A model generated the notes under the pieces. The model was not told the origin of the DNA, made no database searches, and saw only the letters and a program-made list of their open reading frames with translations. Position numbers and translations under genes: made by a program. 64,000 bases of DNA from Gracilibacillus lacisalsi DSM 19029 (GTDB taxonomy: Bacteria; Bacillota; Bacilli; Bacillales; Amphibacillaceae), in the NCBI RefSeq assembly GCF_000377765.1, contig NZ_KB898670.1, forward strand, positions 1-64,000. Reading direction: 5' to 3'. This document shows, piece by piece, positions 16,793 to 25,898 of the stretch; position 1 is the stretch's first letter, and each line of letters begins with the position of its first letter.

Positions 16793-18633
16793 TCGTTTTC
16801 CTCCCCATATGTCAAATCTTCTAGATCTTGATGACGTTTTTTCTCTTCATACATTAACGAATCAGCATGATGCAATAAGTCATCTAAAGTCCTCCCATTA
16901 TCAGGATAAAAACTTATGCCAATACTAGCTGTCAACGTTATTTCTGTTTGATTAATCATTAAAGGTTGAATAATGGCTTCAAGTAATTGTTTGCATAACC
17001 TTTGTACTTCTTCCTCTGTTGTTAATTCCACAATTGCTACAAATTCATCACCGGCTAAACGATAGAATGTAATAGGCTTTCCTCGTTCAAATCTCTTTAA
17101 CCGTTTAGCAAACAATTTTAGCAATAAATCTCCTCCACTATGTCCAAGCGTATCATTGACTTGTTTAAATTTATCCAAATCAATAAATACAATCGAAAAG
17201 CGATCTTGCTTCGCTTGCTCCTCAAGCATCTCTGTTAAATCAATATGAAATGAATAACGATTTGGCAAATCTGTTAACGTATCAAAGTGTGCTAATCGAT
17301 ATAGTTTTGACTCTGATTCTTTAAGTTGATTGGTCCTTGCCGTAAGTAAGTCATTTTTCTTTTTAGCATCGGCAAACATTTGCTGCAGCTGGTTTGCTAC
17401 TTTTCCAATGTTTTGTCCCAATTTTGAAAATTCATCAATCGGTGTATCTTTCCAATAAAAGGTTTCTTGTCGCTTCATTTTGCCTGGTAAATCGGTCGTC
17501 ATTTGAGTCAGATGTGATAAAGAATTCGATAATATTCGATTCACTAACATACCAAATACTAACGCAATGAATAAAACAAACAATGCGAACAAAAGGTAAT
17601 CAGTAAGGTGAGTAGCTAATGCTAGCACACCACTACTAATAGGAATAATTAATAATGTTGTTTTGTTTAAAAAGGCAGTTTCCCCGATATAATAGCCTTG
17701 ATACCAATCAGATAGAGTTTGGTGACTCGACGGTAGCCAAATAAAACCATGTGAATGAACCTCTTTAACAAATCCAGCTTCCATTTCTAGGTTAGAACTT
17801 GATTCATTTTGATTTTTCGTATCAAGCCATATTTGCTTTTCTTGATCCATAATCAAGATTCGTTTGTTTGAAGTGCCGATAAACTCATCTAAAATCGATT
17901 TAATTTTAGCTTTTTCTAATTCAGCGTCTAATTCATAATTTTGAATGTCATTAGAATCCATTTCTGCTATTTTCCGTTGTAATCTCTCTTCCAACTGTTG
18001 ATATTGAAGGTAATACTCTTGATATATATCATTTTCCATCGCTCTAGCATTAACTAAAATGATAATGAGTAACGGGAATACAGCCGAGAAAATTAGTATG
18101 TGAGAAATCACCTGTCCAAAATATAACTGGTTATGTGCAGGAAACCAGCTTTTTAATTTGGAAATGAGCGGAAGATAATCACATAACATATCTGCAACTA
18201 AAGCAGAAAACAAAGTAGCGGTAATAACTTGAAGGATCATAAAGTTAGTTAAAATCTTTATACTTTCAAAAACCTCTGGAAAGAGTAATTCCACCATAAA
18301 ATATAGTATAAATAGAATGATAGAATAAGCAAAACTCCAGGTAAAAAGGTCTTTTCCTTTTTTAGAATAAAACACTCCTATGATCAGTACTTCAAGAATA
18401 CTAATGAAGACAAATGAATTGCCAATATGAAGAAAATGCGTAAGTAAACTCATACAAATCGTTAACAAAAGTGCAAAACGGAAGCCAAAAATTCGAATGG
18501 ATGCTAAGTATAAAACCGGTGCAAAACATAAGGTTAAACCAAAAATTAATGGAACAGCAAATATTTGCGCAATGACAGATACAGTTAAAATCAATATAAA
18601 CAATGATATTTTTTTACTCATGACATTGCGCAT
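16789..18633 (-). CDS. Membrane diguanylate cyclase (GGDEF)
   Basis: 614 residues. Several helices cover residues 1-190, a probably extracellular domain follows (about 200-330), then one more helix, a HAMP-like linker (about 365-420) and a GGDEF domain (about 440-605). The active-site loop is AGDEF (527-531), a variant of GGDEF that keeps the metal and catalytic Asp-Glu. The FDTLTDLPNR entry motif is present. No RxxD I-site precedes it, so product inhibition through that site is unlikely. It makes c-di-GMP from GTP. GAGGAG precedes the ATG. First gene of a two-gene operon behind a c-di-GMP riboswitch. Confidence 0.88.
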   Translation of the reverse strand: MRNVMSKKISLFILILTVSVIAQIFAVPLIFGLTLCFAPVLYLASIRIFGFRFALLLTICMSLLTHFLHIGNSFVFISILEVLIIGVFYSKKGKDLFTWSFAYSIILFILYFMVELLFPEVFESIKILTNFMILQVITATLFSALVADMLCDYLPLISKLKSWFPAHNQLYFGQVISHILIFSAVFPLLIIILVNARAMENDIYQEYYLQYQQLEERLQRKIAEMDSNDIQNYELDAELEKAKIKSILDEFIGTSNKRILIMDQEKQIWLDTKNQNESSSNLEMEAGFVKEVHSHGFIWLPSSHQTLSDWYQGYYIGETAFLNKTTLLIIPISSGVLALATHLTDYLLFALFVLFIALVFGMLVNRILSNSLSHLTQMTTDLPGKMKRQETFYWKDTPIDEFSKLGQNIGKVANQLQQMFADAKKKNDLLTARTNQLKESESKLYRLAHFDTLTDLPNRYSFHIDLTEMLEEQAKQDRFSIVFIDLDKFKQVNDTLGHSGGDLLLKLFAKRLKRFERGKPITFYRLAGDEFVAIVELTTEEEVQRLCKQLLEAIIQPLMINQTEITLTASIGISFYPDNGRTLDDLLHHADSLMYEEKKRHQDLEDLTYGEEND

Positions 18634-18670
18634 ATGTTTGTCTCCTCACTCAATTCACTCTTTATTTAGG

Positions 18671-18702
18671 TATTAAAAAAACACTATACAAAAAATGTAT
18701 AG
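18671..18702 (-). terminator. Riboswitch expression-platform terminator
   Basis: On the minus strand CTATACA (18702-18696), a five-T loop and TGTATAG (18690-18684) form a hairpin followed by TG and seven Ts. It sits between the c-di-GMP aptamer and the start codon of the cyclase gene, about 50 bases before that ATG, so it would decide whether the operon is read. Confidence 0.75.
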
Positions 18703-18806
18703 GTTTCCTGTTGTTTATATCAGGTAACCCAGCCATCATTGTGATTTTTCACCTTAGATCTGTGGTTTTGCGTCTCTATTTTTCAATAGATTTGCCTTTT
18801 TCTGCT
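18703..18806 (-). promoter_or_regulatory. c-di-GMP-I (GEMM) riboswitch aptamer
   Basis: Read on the minus strand it shows in order GGCAAA (from 18796), the CTATT-GAAA-AATAG hairpin with a GAAA tetraloop, the invariant GACGCAAA followed by ACC, a third hairpin closed by CCA/TGG, and GGGTTACC (18730-18723). These are the conserved blocks of the GEMM-I fold, including the tetraloop that docks into P3. A TATAAT lies just upstream and a terminator just downstream. An alternative stem GGTTaCCTG/CAGGaAACC could compete with the aptamer. It controls the cyclase-SBP operon. Confidence 0.85.
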
Positions 18807-18812
18807 AGTACT

Positions 18813-18818
18813 ATTATA
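18813..18818 (-). promoter_or_regulatory. -10 element of the cyclase operon
   Basis: A consensus TATAAT on the minus strand, which would start RNA near 18806, directly at the 5' side of the riboswitch. The -35 region is poor, so activation by another factor is possible. Confidence 0.5.
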
Positions 18819-19000
18819 TTACGAACATTAACATAACTGGCACAGAACATAAATCTATTTTCCTACAATCATATAACAATCATCTTATAATAATCAATAC
18901 AATTCAAAATTATTTTAATGAATACAATAATTCAGGGGATTAATCATATTTTTTACTACTCATATTATACAATAATTTTCATCTTAGTTTTGATCAAAAA
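18819..19000. other. Spacer upstream of the cyclase promoter
   Basis: AT-rich spacer between the cyclase promoter and the rhodanese terminator. I see no gene or clear operator in it. Confidence 0.4.
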
Positions 19001-19027
19001 AAGAGTAACCCTTTTAAAGATTACTCT
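18996..19027 (-). terminator. Terminator of the rhodanese gene
   Basis: AGAGTAA (19002-19008) and TTACTCT (19021-19027) form a stem with a 12-base loop and end in a T run on the minus strand, about 30 bases after the rhodanese stop. Confidence 0.7.
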
Positions 19028-19056
19028 AATCATTTTATTCAGGCAATTTAGCATCA

Positions 19057-19362
19057 TTACTCAGGTACTTCAGTTTCATCCTCCCAAGCAAGCATGCCAC
19101 CTTCCATATTGGTTGCTCCAATTCCATTTGCCTCTAAATATTCAGTTGCTCTTCCACTTCGAGCTCCAGAACGACATACCATATAGTAATGTTCGTCTTG
19201 ATTAAATTCTTCTAAACGGTCCGGTATTTCTCCTAATCTTATATGCTTTGCGCCCGGAATTATGCCTTGTGCCACTTCATCATCTTCCCGCACATCAATG
19301 ATATTTAATTTCTCGCCATTTTTTAATTTGTTTGCCAATTCTGTTGCTTGTATCTCCTTCAT
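19057..19362 (-). CDS. Single-domain rhodanese-like sulfurtransferase
   Basis: 101 residues, one rhodanese domain. The active-site loop CRSGARS has the persulfide-carrying Cys63; the N-terminal IIDVRE motif and the C-terminal NMEGGMLAW segment are both typical of the YtwF/GlpE-like group. Cytoplasmic. GGAGG lies before the ATG and a terminator follows, so it is a single-gene unit. Likely moves sulfane sulfur; the physiological donor is unknown. Confidence 0.9.
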   Translation of the reverse strand: MKEIQATELANKLKNGEKLNIIDVREDDEVAQGIIPGAKHIRLGEIPDRLEEFNQDEHYYMVCRSGARSGRATEYLEANGIGATNMEGGMLAWEDETEVPE

Positions 19363-19530
19363 GATTATACCTCCAATAAGTTTATACTTCGTATAGAATT
19401 ATACGCTAGTTTCGGTATAGATTAGTATGTGATCAATCTCTCATTGAATCATACCATTATTACGTTTTCTTTTCTAACATTTAATCTAACTTCCTTCTTA
19501 TTAAGAAATCTGTCAATATCCTTTTTTATA

Positions 19531-19559
19531 AAAAAGAGACAGACATACAAGTCTATCTC
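19531..19559 (-). terminator. Terminator of the first chemoreceptor gene
   Basis: GAGACAGAC (19536-19544) pairs with GTCTATCTC (19551-19559), one G-U pair, 6-base loop, and a T run on the minus strand. It begins 8 bases after the stop. Confidence 0.8.
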
Positions 19560-19566
19560 AACAATA

Positions 19567-21357
19567 TTATACAATCTTAAACTTTTGAACTTCTTTTTGT
19601 AATTCCTCTGCTAAGACATCTAATTCACGGGCACTTTTTGATACCTCTTCCATTGAATGATTGGTTTCCTCGGCTGAGGCTGCTGTTTCCTCTACAGCAG
19701 CAGCAGATTGTTCACTTACAGCTGCAATTTCATCCACCGATTTATTCATTTCTTCACTATTTTCATTAACTTCTTCCAAGCTTTTAACCATGTATTTCAC
19801 ACGATCTACCATATCTGTAATGGATTGATTAATTTGTGTAAAGGTCTCACCAGTTCTCTCCATTTGTTCTGTCCCTTTTTCCACTTCTTGAAATCCAGAT
19901 TCTAAGGAGTGAGCCATTTGTGCTGATTCATCTTGAATATTCGCTACAAGTCCAGTTATATCAGCAATTGAGGCTGTCACTTGTTCAGCAAGTTTTCTTA
20001 CCTCATCAGCGACAACAGCAAATCCTTTACCTGCCTCTCCCGCTCTTGCTGCTTCAATGGCGGCATTCAATGCGAGTAAGTTTGTTTGCTCGGCAATCTC
20101 TTTAATAACAATTACAATTTTATCTATTTCTTCCGTACGCTTATCCAAGCCTGATACTTTTTGATAAGAGTCCTGAACCATTTGATAGATGATTCTCATT
20201 TGGCTAACAGACTTTTCTAGTTCCGAACGGCCACCCTGACTTATATTCATAACATCCCGTGACTCATTTGCCACTTGATTACCTTGATCTGCTACTTCTT
20301 TCACTTTTCGATTATATTGTTCAACCGAACCGGATAAGTCAGACGCAGAATTTGCCTGTGATTCACTTCCTGATGATAATTCTTCCATAGTAGCAGCTAT
20401 TTGTTCACTACCTTCACGTACCTGGTCAGCAGATTGATTTAATGTACTGCTTTGCTGCATCACACGCCCAGTAGCTATCATCACCTGATTAACCATTCCA
20501 TATAAATTATCTTTCATTTGATTCATCGCATTTGCTAGTTCAGTGAATTCATCCTTACTTCTTACTTCAACTTCCGCTCCTGATAAATCACCTTGTGCCA
20601 ATCGATTCAATTCATTCTTAATTGTCGAAATATTATAGTTAATCACTCTAACGATCAATGTAACAATTGCTATACCGACAATAACGGCGATAATTCCGGT
20701 GATGAGAGTCGAGGTAACTATATCTTGACGCATACTCGAAGCAATAAGATACATATCAAAATCAATTGCACCTACCCCAATTAATTCATTATCATCGCCA
20801 TAAAATGCTTTGGCCAAAGTTACTACTGGTTTGCCAGAAGCAGTATCAATATACGGTTGAGTCCATATTACATTCTCAGGTGACTGAATAGCCTGATTAT
20901 ACCAGTCCGTTGTTGTCGAATCGTAATCATTTAAATTCACTTCACTAGCAGGAATATTATTTAAATATAAAGCACCCTCAGGTGTTCCTAAGTATAAATT
21001 AATGATATATTCACGATTTTGAACTTGCTCTGATAAGTAACTTTCATAGTAATTCGTTAATTTGGGATCATTAACTGTAGGCATATGAGAATAGTTTGCA
21101 TCTTCGAGATCAGAAGCGGAAACCTTTTCATAGTTTAATTCTTCTGATTCACTAAGTGTAGTTAGAAACGTTTCGTATTCTTCAAAGGTTTCCTGATATT
21201 TTGGTGACATTTCTACAATATCATCTTTTTGTATTATTGCTTTTTCTAATACCGCTGTCTTTGCATAGGCTATGTAACCCACAACCCCCATTGGAATGAC
21301 TAATAATAAAATCATAATAGCAGGTAATTTGTATTTGATTTGCTGAAACTTCTGCAT
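19567..21357 (-). CDS. Methyl-accepting chemotaxis protein (Cache sensor)
   Basis: 596 residues. Helix at about 12-30, an extracellular Cache-type domain (about 35-210, with the [20 protein letters not shown] core), a second helix near 215-237, HAMP (about 240-290) and a methyl-accepting signalling domain. The hairpin tip carries the highly conserved [20 protein letters not shown] block. It signals through CheW/CheA to the flagellar motor. AGGAAGGGG lies before the ATG. Monocistronic. Cache domains bind amino acids or organic acids; the ligand is unknown. Confidence 0.93.
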   Translation of the reverse strand: MQKFQQIKYKLPAIMILLLVIPMGVVGYIAYAKTAVLEKAIIQKDDIVEMSPKYQETFEEYETFLTTLSESEELNYEKVSASDLEDANYSHMPTVNDPKLTNYYESYLSEQVQNREYIINLYLGTPEGALYLNNIPASEVNLNDYDSTTTDWYNQAIQSPENVIWTQPYIDTASGKPVVTLAKAFYGDDNELIGVGAIDFDMYLIASSMRQDIVTSTLITGIIAVIVGIAIVTLIVRVINYNISTIKNELNRLAQGDLSGAEVEVRSKDEFTELANAMNQMKDNLYGMVNQVMIATGRVMQQSSTLNQSADQVREGSEQIAATMEELSSGSESQANSASDLSGSVEQYNRKVKEVADQGNQVANESRDVMNISQGGRSELEKSVSQMRIIYQMVQDSYQKVSGLDKRTEEIDKIVIVIKEIAEQTNLLALNAAIEAARAGEAGKGFAVVADEVRKLAEQVTASIADITGLVANIQDESAQMAHSLESGFQEVEKGTEQMERTGETFTQINQSITDMVDRVKYMVKSLEEVNENSEEMNKSVDEIAAVSEQSAAAVEETAASAEETNHSMEEVSKSARELDVLAEELQKEVQKFKIV

Positions 21358-21456
21358 GATTGTCCCCTTCCTCTTGTAGTATATAATTCCCCTTTATATA
21401 TTACCATTAAAAGATTTTCATTACTATCTGCAATAAACAAACAGTCCTAAAGTACT

Positions 21457-21486
21457 AAAAAACTACACTTTTCATTTAAGTGTAGT
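21457..21486 (-). terminator. Terminator of the methyltransferase gene
   Basis: ACTACACTT (21462-21470) and AAGTGTAGT (21478-21486) form a perfect 9-bp stem, 7-base loop, followed by a T run on the minus strand. It starts 4 bases after the stop. Confidence 0.8.
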
Positions 21487-21489
21487 TAG

Positions 21490-22110
21490 TCATTTATATG
21501 CAATTACAATACCAAGAGGTTTATGCTCCATTTGGGAACCTTCCATCGGCTCTATTAATGCGCCTTTTTGATAGAAGAACTTCTTCTTTTGGAACTGATC
21601 AAACATAGACACAAATTCAGTTTCTGTCATTTGATGGACATGGAATGGCGAACCGCACGGCTTGCCTTTACCTTCACCGAAGGGGGTAGATAAAATTAAT
21701 GTTCCTCCGGGCTTAAGAAGATGATAAATATTATCCATAAATTGATCTTCATCTTCTATATGTTCAATCGTTTCAAAACTTAGAATTACATCAAATGCAC
21801 CTAATTGATCAGGTAATGTAGGGTCTGTTACATCTGCCACCTTAAAATCAGATAGTGGGTGATAATAGTTTGCTTTTGCGTACTGAATCGCATTAGAATT
21901 AATATCAACACCGATAATTTCCTCAAGTTCATGTTTGCATTTTTTTGCAATAACATGCGCTCCATAACCAACACCAGTTGCAAAATCCAAAGTTCTACCG
22001 TAAATATGGGGCACCGAAAAATGATAACGTGCTAAATGTTCTATTAATAACTCATTTGTAATGTCCATCTTCTCTGGTATCACACGCTCTCCATTATCCT
22101 TTAACAACAT
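21490..22110 (-). CDS. Class I SAM-dependent methyltransferase
   Basis: 206 residues with a Rossmann-fold methyltransferase core: motif I DFATGVGYGAH near residue 42, the acidic VDIN after strand 2, FETIEHIED near 108 and LKPGGTLILSTPFGEG near 128. The ERVIP-MDITNELLIEHLARY N-terminus is common in Bacillus homologues. I chose the ATG at 22110, preceded by GGTGATT; an upstream ATG at 22143 has no ribosome site. Substrate not evident (small molecule, lipid or quinone possible). Monocistronic. Confidence 0.83.
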   Translation of the reverse strand: MLLKDNGERVIPEKMDITNELLIEHLARYHFSVPHIYGRTLDFATGVGYGAHVIAKKCKHELEEIIGVDINSNAIQYAKANYYHPLSDFKVADVTDPTLPDQLGAFDVILSFETIEHIEDEDQFMDNIYHLLKPGGTLILSTPFGEGKGKPCGSPFHVHQMTETEFVSMFDQFQKKKFFYQKGALIEPMEGSQMEHKPLGIVIAYK

Positions 22111-22182
22111 AATCACCGCTTTTTTAAATTTCCTATCAAGCATAACATATCATGTCTATTTGTTAGAACAGATAAGAAAAAT

Positions 22183-22260
22183 AAGAAAAGCGAACCGATG
22201 ATGACTTATCGGAGGGCGATTCGTGAAGTCGCCTAGTTTTTGGGCGCTCGGAGCTAGACA
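22183..22260. repeat. Bacillaceae-type extragenic structured repeat
   Basis: A 78-base element with GC content above its surroundings: an outer AGCG/CGCT pair and inner hairpins CCGAT-ATCGG and GGCGA-TCGCC, ending GGAGCTAGACA. The AAAAGCG...GGAGCTAGACA frame is familiar as an abundant intergenic repeat in Bacillus and relatives. It would fold as a cloverleaf-like structure. Function unknown. Confidence 0.65.
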
Positions 22261-22290
22261 TCTCGCAAATTTTATACTCTCTTTACAAGT

Positions 22291-22326
22291 AAAAAAAGAT
22301 AACAGGTATAAGTTAAACCTGTTATC
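22291..22326 (-). terminator. Terminator of the sulP-uspA operon
   Basis: GATAACAGGT (22298-22307) and ACCTGTTATC (22317-22326) form a perfect 10-bp stem with a 9-base loop, followed by seven Ts on the minus strand, 7 bases after the uspA stop. Confidence 0.88.
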
Positions 22327-22333
22327 TCTAAGA

Positions 22334-22750
22334 TTATTTCACTATTAAAACTGGGCAATGTACTCGTTTTGCAATTTTGTGACTGACACTACCTAGTATC
22401 ATTGTTTGTACTTGATTTAATCCACGGCTTCCTACTACAACAAAATCATATTCATTTCGGTTCGCAAAATCGACAATTGCAGGACCTGGTTCGCCGTGCA
22501 CTACATGTGTTTCACATTCGAGACCAGCTTCTTCAATTACTTCTATAACTGGTAACAATTTTTCTTGTCGTTCTTTTTTTACTTCATATTTATCTAAACC
22601 GTGTAAAACATCCTCTTTTGAGGTTTTACCATCTACTGCATAAACAATATCTATTTTACCTTGATCAATCTGAGCAACCTTTACTGCATGAGAAGCTGCT
22701 CGAATAGAGTGATCTGATCCATCAGCTGCTAATAATATCTTTTGATACAT
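22334..22750 (-). CDS. Universal stress protein UspA family
   Basis: 138 residues, one Usp domain. The N-terminal ILLAADGSDHS and the ATP-binding GSRGLNQVQTMILGSVSHKI (GxxGx9GSVS) are both intact, so it should bind ATP. It lies 20 bases after the SulP gene with CGAGGTG before its ATG. A Usp gene next to a SulP anion transporter is a frequent pairing and suggests that the stress protein controls or reports on the transporter. Confidence 0.92.
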   Translation of the reverse strand: MYQKILLAADGSDHSIRAASHAVKVAQIDQGKIDIVYAVDGKTSKEDVLHGLDKYEVKKERQEKLLPVIEVIEEAGLECETHVVHGEPGPAIVDFANRNEYDFVVVGSRGLNQVQTMILGSVSHKIAKRVHCPVLIVK

Positions 22751-22770
22751 CTCTACACCTCGTTTACCGA

Positions 22771-24231
22771 TTAATGACCTGAAGCTTTGGATAAGCCGCC
22801 AATTTTCTGCTTCAATTGTTTACTTTCCGCATTTAACCCTGTATAAGTTACTTTAACATGGTTTTGCTCAAATTTCGACTCGATTTTGTCCAAAGCACCA
22901 ATTGCAGAATCATCCCATAAATGGGCTAGACTTAAATCAATTTCAACCTCTTCGATTGCTTCATTAAAATCGAACTTAGCTACTAAGTCATTAACGGAAG
23001 CGAAGAAGATCTGACCATCTACTTTATAAACCTTTTTCTTACCCTCAACAGCTACAATTTGGGTCACTTTCACTTTTGAAATCTTAGCTGCAAAGAAGAT
23101 AGCACTTAAAAGTACACCCGCTAATACACCTATAGATAAATCATGCGTCACCACTACAGTACCAACTGTAATTACCATAACAGCAGCATCTGATCTAGGG
23201 ACTTTATGGATATTTTTCACAGAAGACCAATCAAAAGTACTGATGGATACCATAATCATAACACCGGCAAGTGCAGCCATCGGTATTTGAACTACAATAT
23301 TTCCTAAAACAAAGATTAAAAACATCAAAAATACACCAGCAACTAATGCAGATAATCGACCTCGACCACCAGATTTTACGTTAATGACGGATTGACCGAT
23401 CATTGCACAACCAGCCATACCACCAAAGAAACCTGATACAATATTAGCAATACCTTGTCCACGGCTTTCTTTGTTTTTATCACTCTCAGTATCAGTCATA
23501 TCATCCACGATATTTGCCGTTAACAATGATTCTAGTAAACCAACAATAGCAAGTGATAATGAATAAGGAAAAATGATTGCTAATGTTTCAAAGTTCAATG
23601 GAATATCCGGAATTAAAAAGACCGGAAGATCAGAACTTAAATTACCCAAGTCACCGACAGCACGTACATCAAAACCAAAATAAATGGCTAAAGCTGTCAC
23701 TACTATGATTGCTACTAAAGTAGAAGGCACAACTTTCGTTAATCGAGGAAAAATATAAATGATTGCTAGAGTTAAAGCTACTAAGCCATACATTACCCAA
23801 CTTTCTCCTTCAAAATGTTCCAATTGTGAAGTAAAGATGAGAATGGCCAGCGCGTTAACAAAACCTACCATCACCGAACGTGGTACGAATTTCATCACTG
23901 CTGCTAATTTGAAGACACCGAACAAAATTTGTAGTACACCTGTCAAAATTGTGGCTGCTAGTAAATACTGCAAACCATAATCAGCTACTAGGGTAACCAT
24001 CAACAACGCCATTGCACCTGTAGCCGCAGAAATCATACCTGGTCTACCACCGACAAAGGCAATCACTACTGCAATACAAAACGATGCGTACAATCCTACC
24101 ATCGGGTCAACACCAGCGATAATCGAAAAGGCAATAGCCTCCGGAATTAACGCTAACGCTACTACTATACCGGCTAGAACGTCTCCTCTGACGTTTCCAA
24201 ACCAATCTTGTTTAATTTTTGCTACGTTCAT
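22771..24231 (-). CDS. SulP family inorganic anion transporter with STAS domain
   Basis: 486 residues. About 10-12 membrane helices up to residue 380, with the SulP signature region [27 protein letters not shown], then a cytoplasmic STAS domain (about 395-480). The family carries sulfate, bicarbonate or related anions; the short bacterial type with a Usp partner is often a sodium-bicarbonate or sulfate importer. I chose the ATG at 24231 ([11 protein letters not shown]) with AGAGGTG before it; a longer frame to 24297 adds a hydrophilic stretch with no ribosome site. Confidence 0.9.
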   Translation of the reverse strand: MNVAKIKQDWFGNVRGDVLAGIVVALALIPEAIAFSIIAGVDPMVGLYASFCIAVVIAFVGGRPGMISAATGAMALLMVTLVADYGLQYLLAATILTGVLQILFGVFKLAAVMKFVPRSVMVGFVNALAILIFTSQLEHFEGESWVMYGLVALTLAIIYIFPRLTKVVPSTLVAIIVVTALAIYFGFDVRAVGDLGNLSSDLPVFLIPDIPLNFETLAIIFPYSLSLAIVGLLESLLTANIVDDMTDTESDKNKESRGQGIANIVSGFFGGMAGCAMIGQSVINVKSGGRGRLSALVAGVFLMFLIFVLGNIVVQIPMAALAGVMIMVSISTFDWSSVKNIHKVPRSDAAVMVITVGTVVVTHDLSIGVLAGVLLSAIFFAAKISKVKVTQIVAVEGKKKVYKVDGQIFFASVNDLVAKFDFNEAIEEVEIDLSLAHLWDDSAIGALDKIESKFEQNHVKVTYTGLNAESKQLKQKIGGLSKASGH

Positions 24232-24259
24232 GAAGCACCTCTTTCTAATTTTTTTGGCT

Positions 24260-24278
24260 TCTCTGATCCCCTCAGAGA
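24260..24278. repeat. Small perfect hairpin in the sulP leader
   Basis: TCTCTGA and TCAGAGA (7 bp) around a 5-base loop, 29-47 bases before the SulP ATG. No T tract follows on the minus strand, so it may affect leader RNA stability rather than terminate. Confidence 0.4.
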
Positions 24279-24470
24279 AATTTTCCGAAATGAACAAAAC
24301 GAATCATAACACAATTCACAAAATCGCCAAAACTCAAAGAAAACGTGAACATCCATGTTATACTTTCATTTTCATGTACATACTCTTTCATTCTTCTATT
24401 TATACTAAACCAAATAAAAAGTTTATTTTTCTATGTATTCCTTTCAAGTAGAAAATATATCTATCAAAAC

Positions 24471-24498
24471 AAAAAACTGACTTTTATAAAGCCAGTTT
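24471..24498 (-). terminator. Terminator of the MFS gene
   Basis: AAACTGACTTT (24474-24484) pairs with AAAGCCAGTTT (24488-24498) over a 3-base loop, with a T run on the minus strand. The stem begins at the stop codon itself. Confidence 0.75.
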
Positions 24499-25769
24499 CA
24501 TAGATACTCCGCTTTATTTGGTTTTTTAGCAAGTAGTGCACTTAATATCCCAATAATCGGAAATATAAGTGATAAAATAATGATTGGATTATAGCTACCA
24601 AACGCGTCATATCCAACACCAAATGGTAAAGGTCCTAATGAAGACCCGATAACACCTACAGTCACACCGACACCATTTATACTTCCAATATATTTTCTCC
24701 CAAAATAATTGGGCCATATTACGTTGAGACCGATCCGTTCTAAGCCTCCAGCTAATCCCCATAAAACACCAAAGAGAATAGCCAGTAAGAAATTATCAGT
24801 TACTAATAATAGAAGTAATACGAAAAATTCGACTATAAAAATGGCTAGTAACACATAGTTAGATTTGATTTTATCTATAATATACCCTGAAGCAAGTGAC
24901 ATCGGAATACCTACAAAAGCCATTAAACTTAAGACCATTGCTGCTACTTCAAGTGATAAACCATTTGTTTTGAAAATCGAGGCAATATGAAACGTAATAC
25001 CGGTATTGACCATGGCCGGGATACCGACACAGATTAAAATAGCCCAAAAAGCTTTTGTTTTCATTGCTTCTTTAAGTGTCCAATCCTCTTCTGCTTCTTC
25101 AATAGTTGGTGCTAATGGATTTCCGCTATCACTTTCATTTTTTCTGCTAAAACCGTCAGGCTCCAAACCGATCATTTCAGGTTTATTTTTTACACCGAAG
25201 AAGGCTAAAGGAACAAAAAACGCTAGTAATAAAATCCCCCAAAATCTCCAGGCGACTTGCCAATCCCACGTTTGGATTAACCATGTATTGACAATCGGAA
25301 ATACCATGGCGCTGGCAAAAGAAAAAAGTGTGACTAAACTGAAAGCACGACCTCGCTTCTTAATAAACCATTGTGCAACAAGCGTATTCGGAATGAGCGA
25401 CATACTTCCCTGACCTAATAACCTAACTAAAAAGAATCCGATTGCTAACATCCAGATAGATGTGATCAAGCTGTTAAAAAAACAAGCAATAGCAAATAAT
25501 GTACCAATCGTCACCATCATAAATCGTTGTCCAAAACGATCTATAAAGCGCCCGATAAATATCATTAATAAACCTGCTATTAGAGTTGCTACAGAATAAA
25601 CACCAGAGACTTCAGAACGTGTCCAACCAAAGTCATTGATGTACTCGTCAATAAACTGTGAATTGGAATATGTTTGGCCAGGACCAGAAAAAAAGATGCC
25701 AAACCCGCCAATGATTAGGATAAACCAACCGTAATAAATTTTGTCAAAAATTCTTAGTTTAGAAAGCAT
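24498..25769 (-). CDS. MFS transporter (monocarboxylate/oxalate-formate antiporter-like)
   Basis: 423 residues, 12 membrane helices. The loop 2-3 motif GRFIDRFGQR is the MFS signature. The YYGWFILIIGGFGIFFSGPG first helix and the WTRSEVSGVYSVATL segment are typical of the OFA/monocarboxylate-porter group. Charged central loop near residues 205-230. The ATG at 25769 follows TAGGAGTG; a start at 25796 is less likely. Single gene with its own terminator. Substrate probably an organic acid, by family only. Confidence 0.83.
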   Translation of the reverse strand: MLSKLRIFDKIYYGWFILIIGGFGIFFSGPGQTYSNSQFIDEYINDFGWTRSEVSGVYSVATLIAGLLMIFIGRFIDRFGQRFMMVTIGTLFAIACFFNSLITSIWMLAIGFFLVRLLGQGSMSLIPNTLVAQWFIKKRGRAFSLVTLFSFASAMVFPIVNTWLIQTWDWQVAWRFWGILLLAFFVPLAFFGVKNKPEMIGLEPDGFSRKNESDSGNPLAPTIEEAEEDWTLKEAMKTKAFWAILICVGIPAMVNTGITFHIASIFKTNGLSLEVAAMVLSLMAFVGIPMSLASGYIIDKIKSNYVLLAIFIVEFFVLLLLLVTDNFLLAILFGVLWGLAGGLERIGLNVIWPNYFGRKYIGSINGVGVTVGVIGSSLGPLPFGVGYDAFGSYNPIIILSLIFPIIGILSALLAKKPNKAEYL

Positions 25770-25835
25770 GGCTACACTCCTAGTTGTAAAACGCAATCTT
25801 CAAACAATAATATCTAACCACACCGACATATCACA

Positions 25836-25849
25836 TGCAAACGTTTTGA
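25836..25849. promoter_or_regulatory. Possible CcpA cre site upstream of the MFS gene
   Basis: TGCAAACGTTTTGA matches 12 of 14 positions of the cre consensus TGWAANCGNTNWCA and lies 67-80 bases before the MFS start. It would put the carrier under carbon catabolite control. Confidence 0.4.
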
Positions 25850-25872
25850 TTGATCAAATTCCTTTTCACAAG

Positions 25873-25898
25873 AAAAAAAGGAGGTCTCCCTCCCTTTA
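25873..25898 (-). terminator. Terminator of the holin-endolysin cassette
   Basis: A GC-rich stem (AAAGGAGG with CCTCCCTTT, one bulged base) followed by seven Ts on the minus strand, overlapping the stop of the peptidase gene. Confidence 0.65.

Noticed and set aside
18889-19205. 95-codon plus-strand frame near the rhodanese gene
   Set aside because: AT-rich sequence running into the antisense of rhodanese and through its terminator; no ribosome site.
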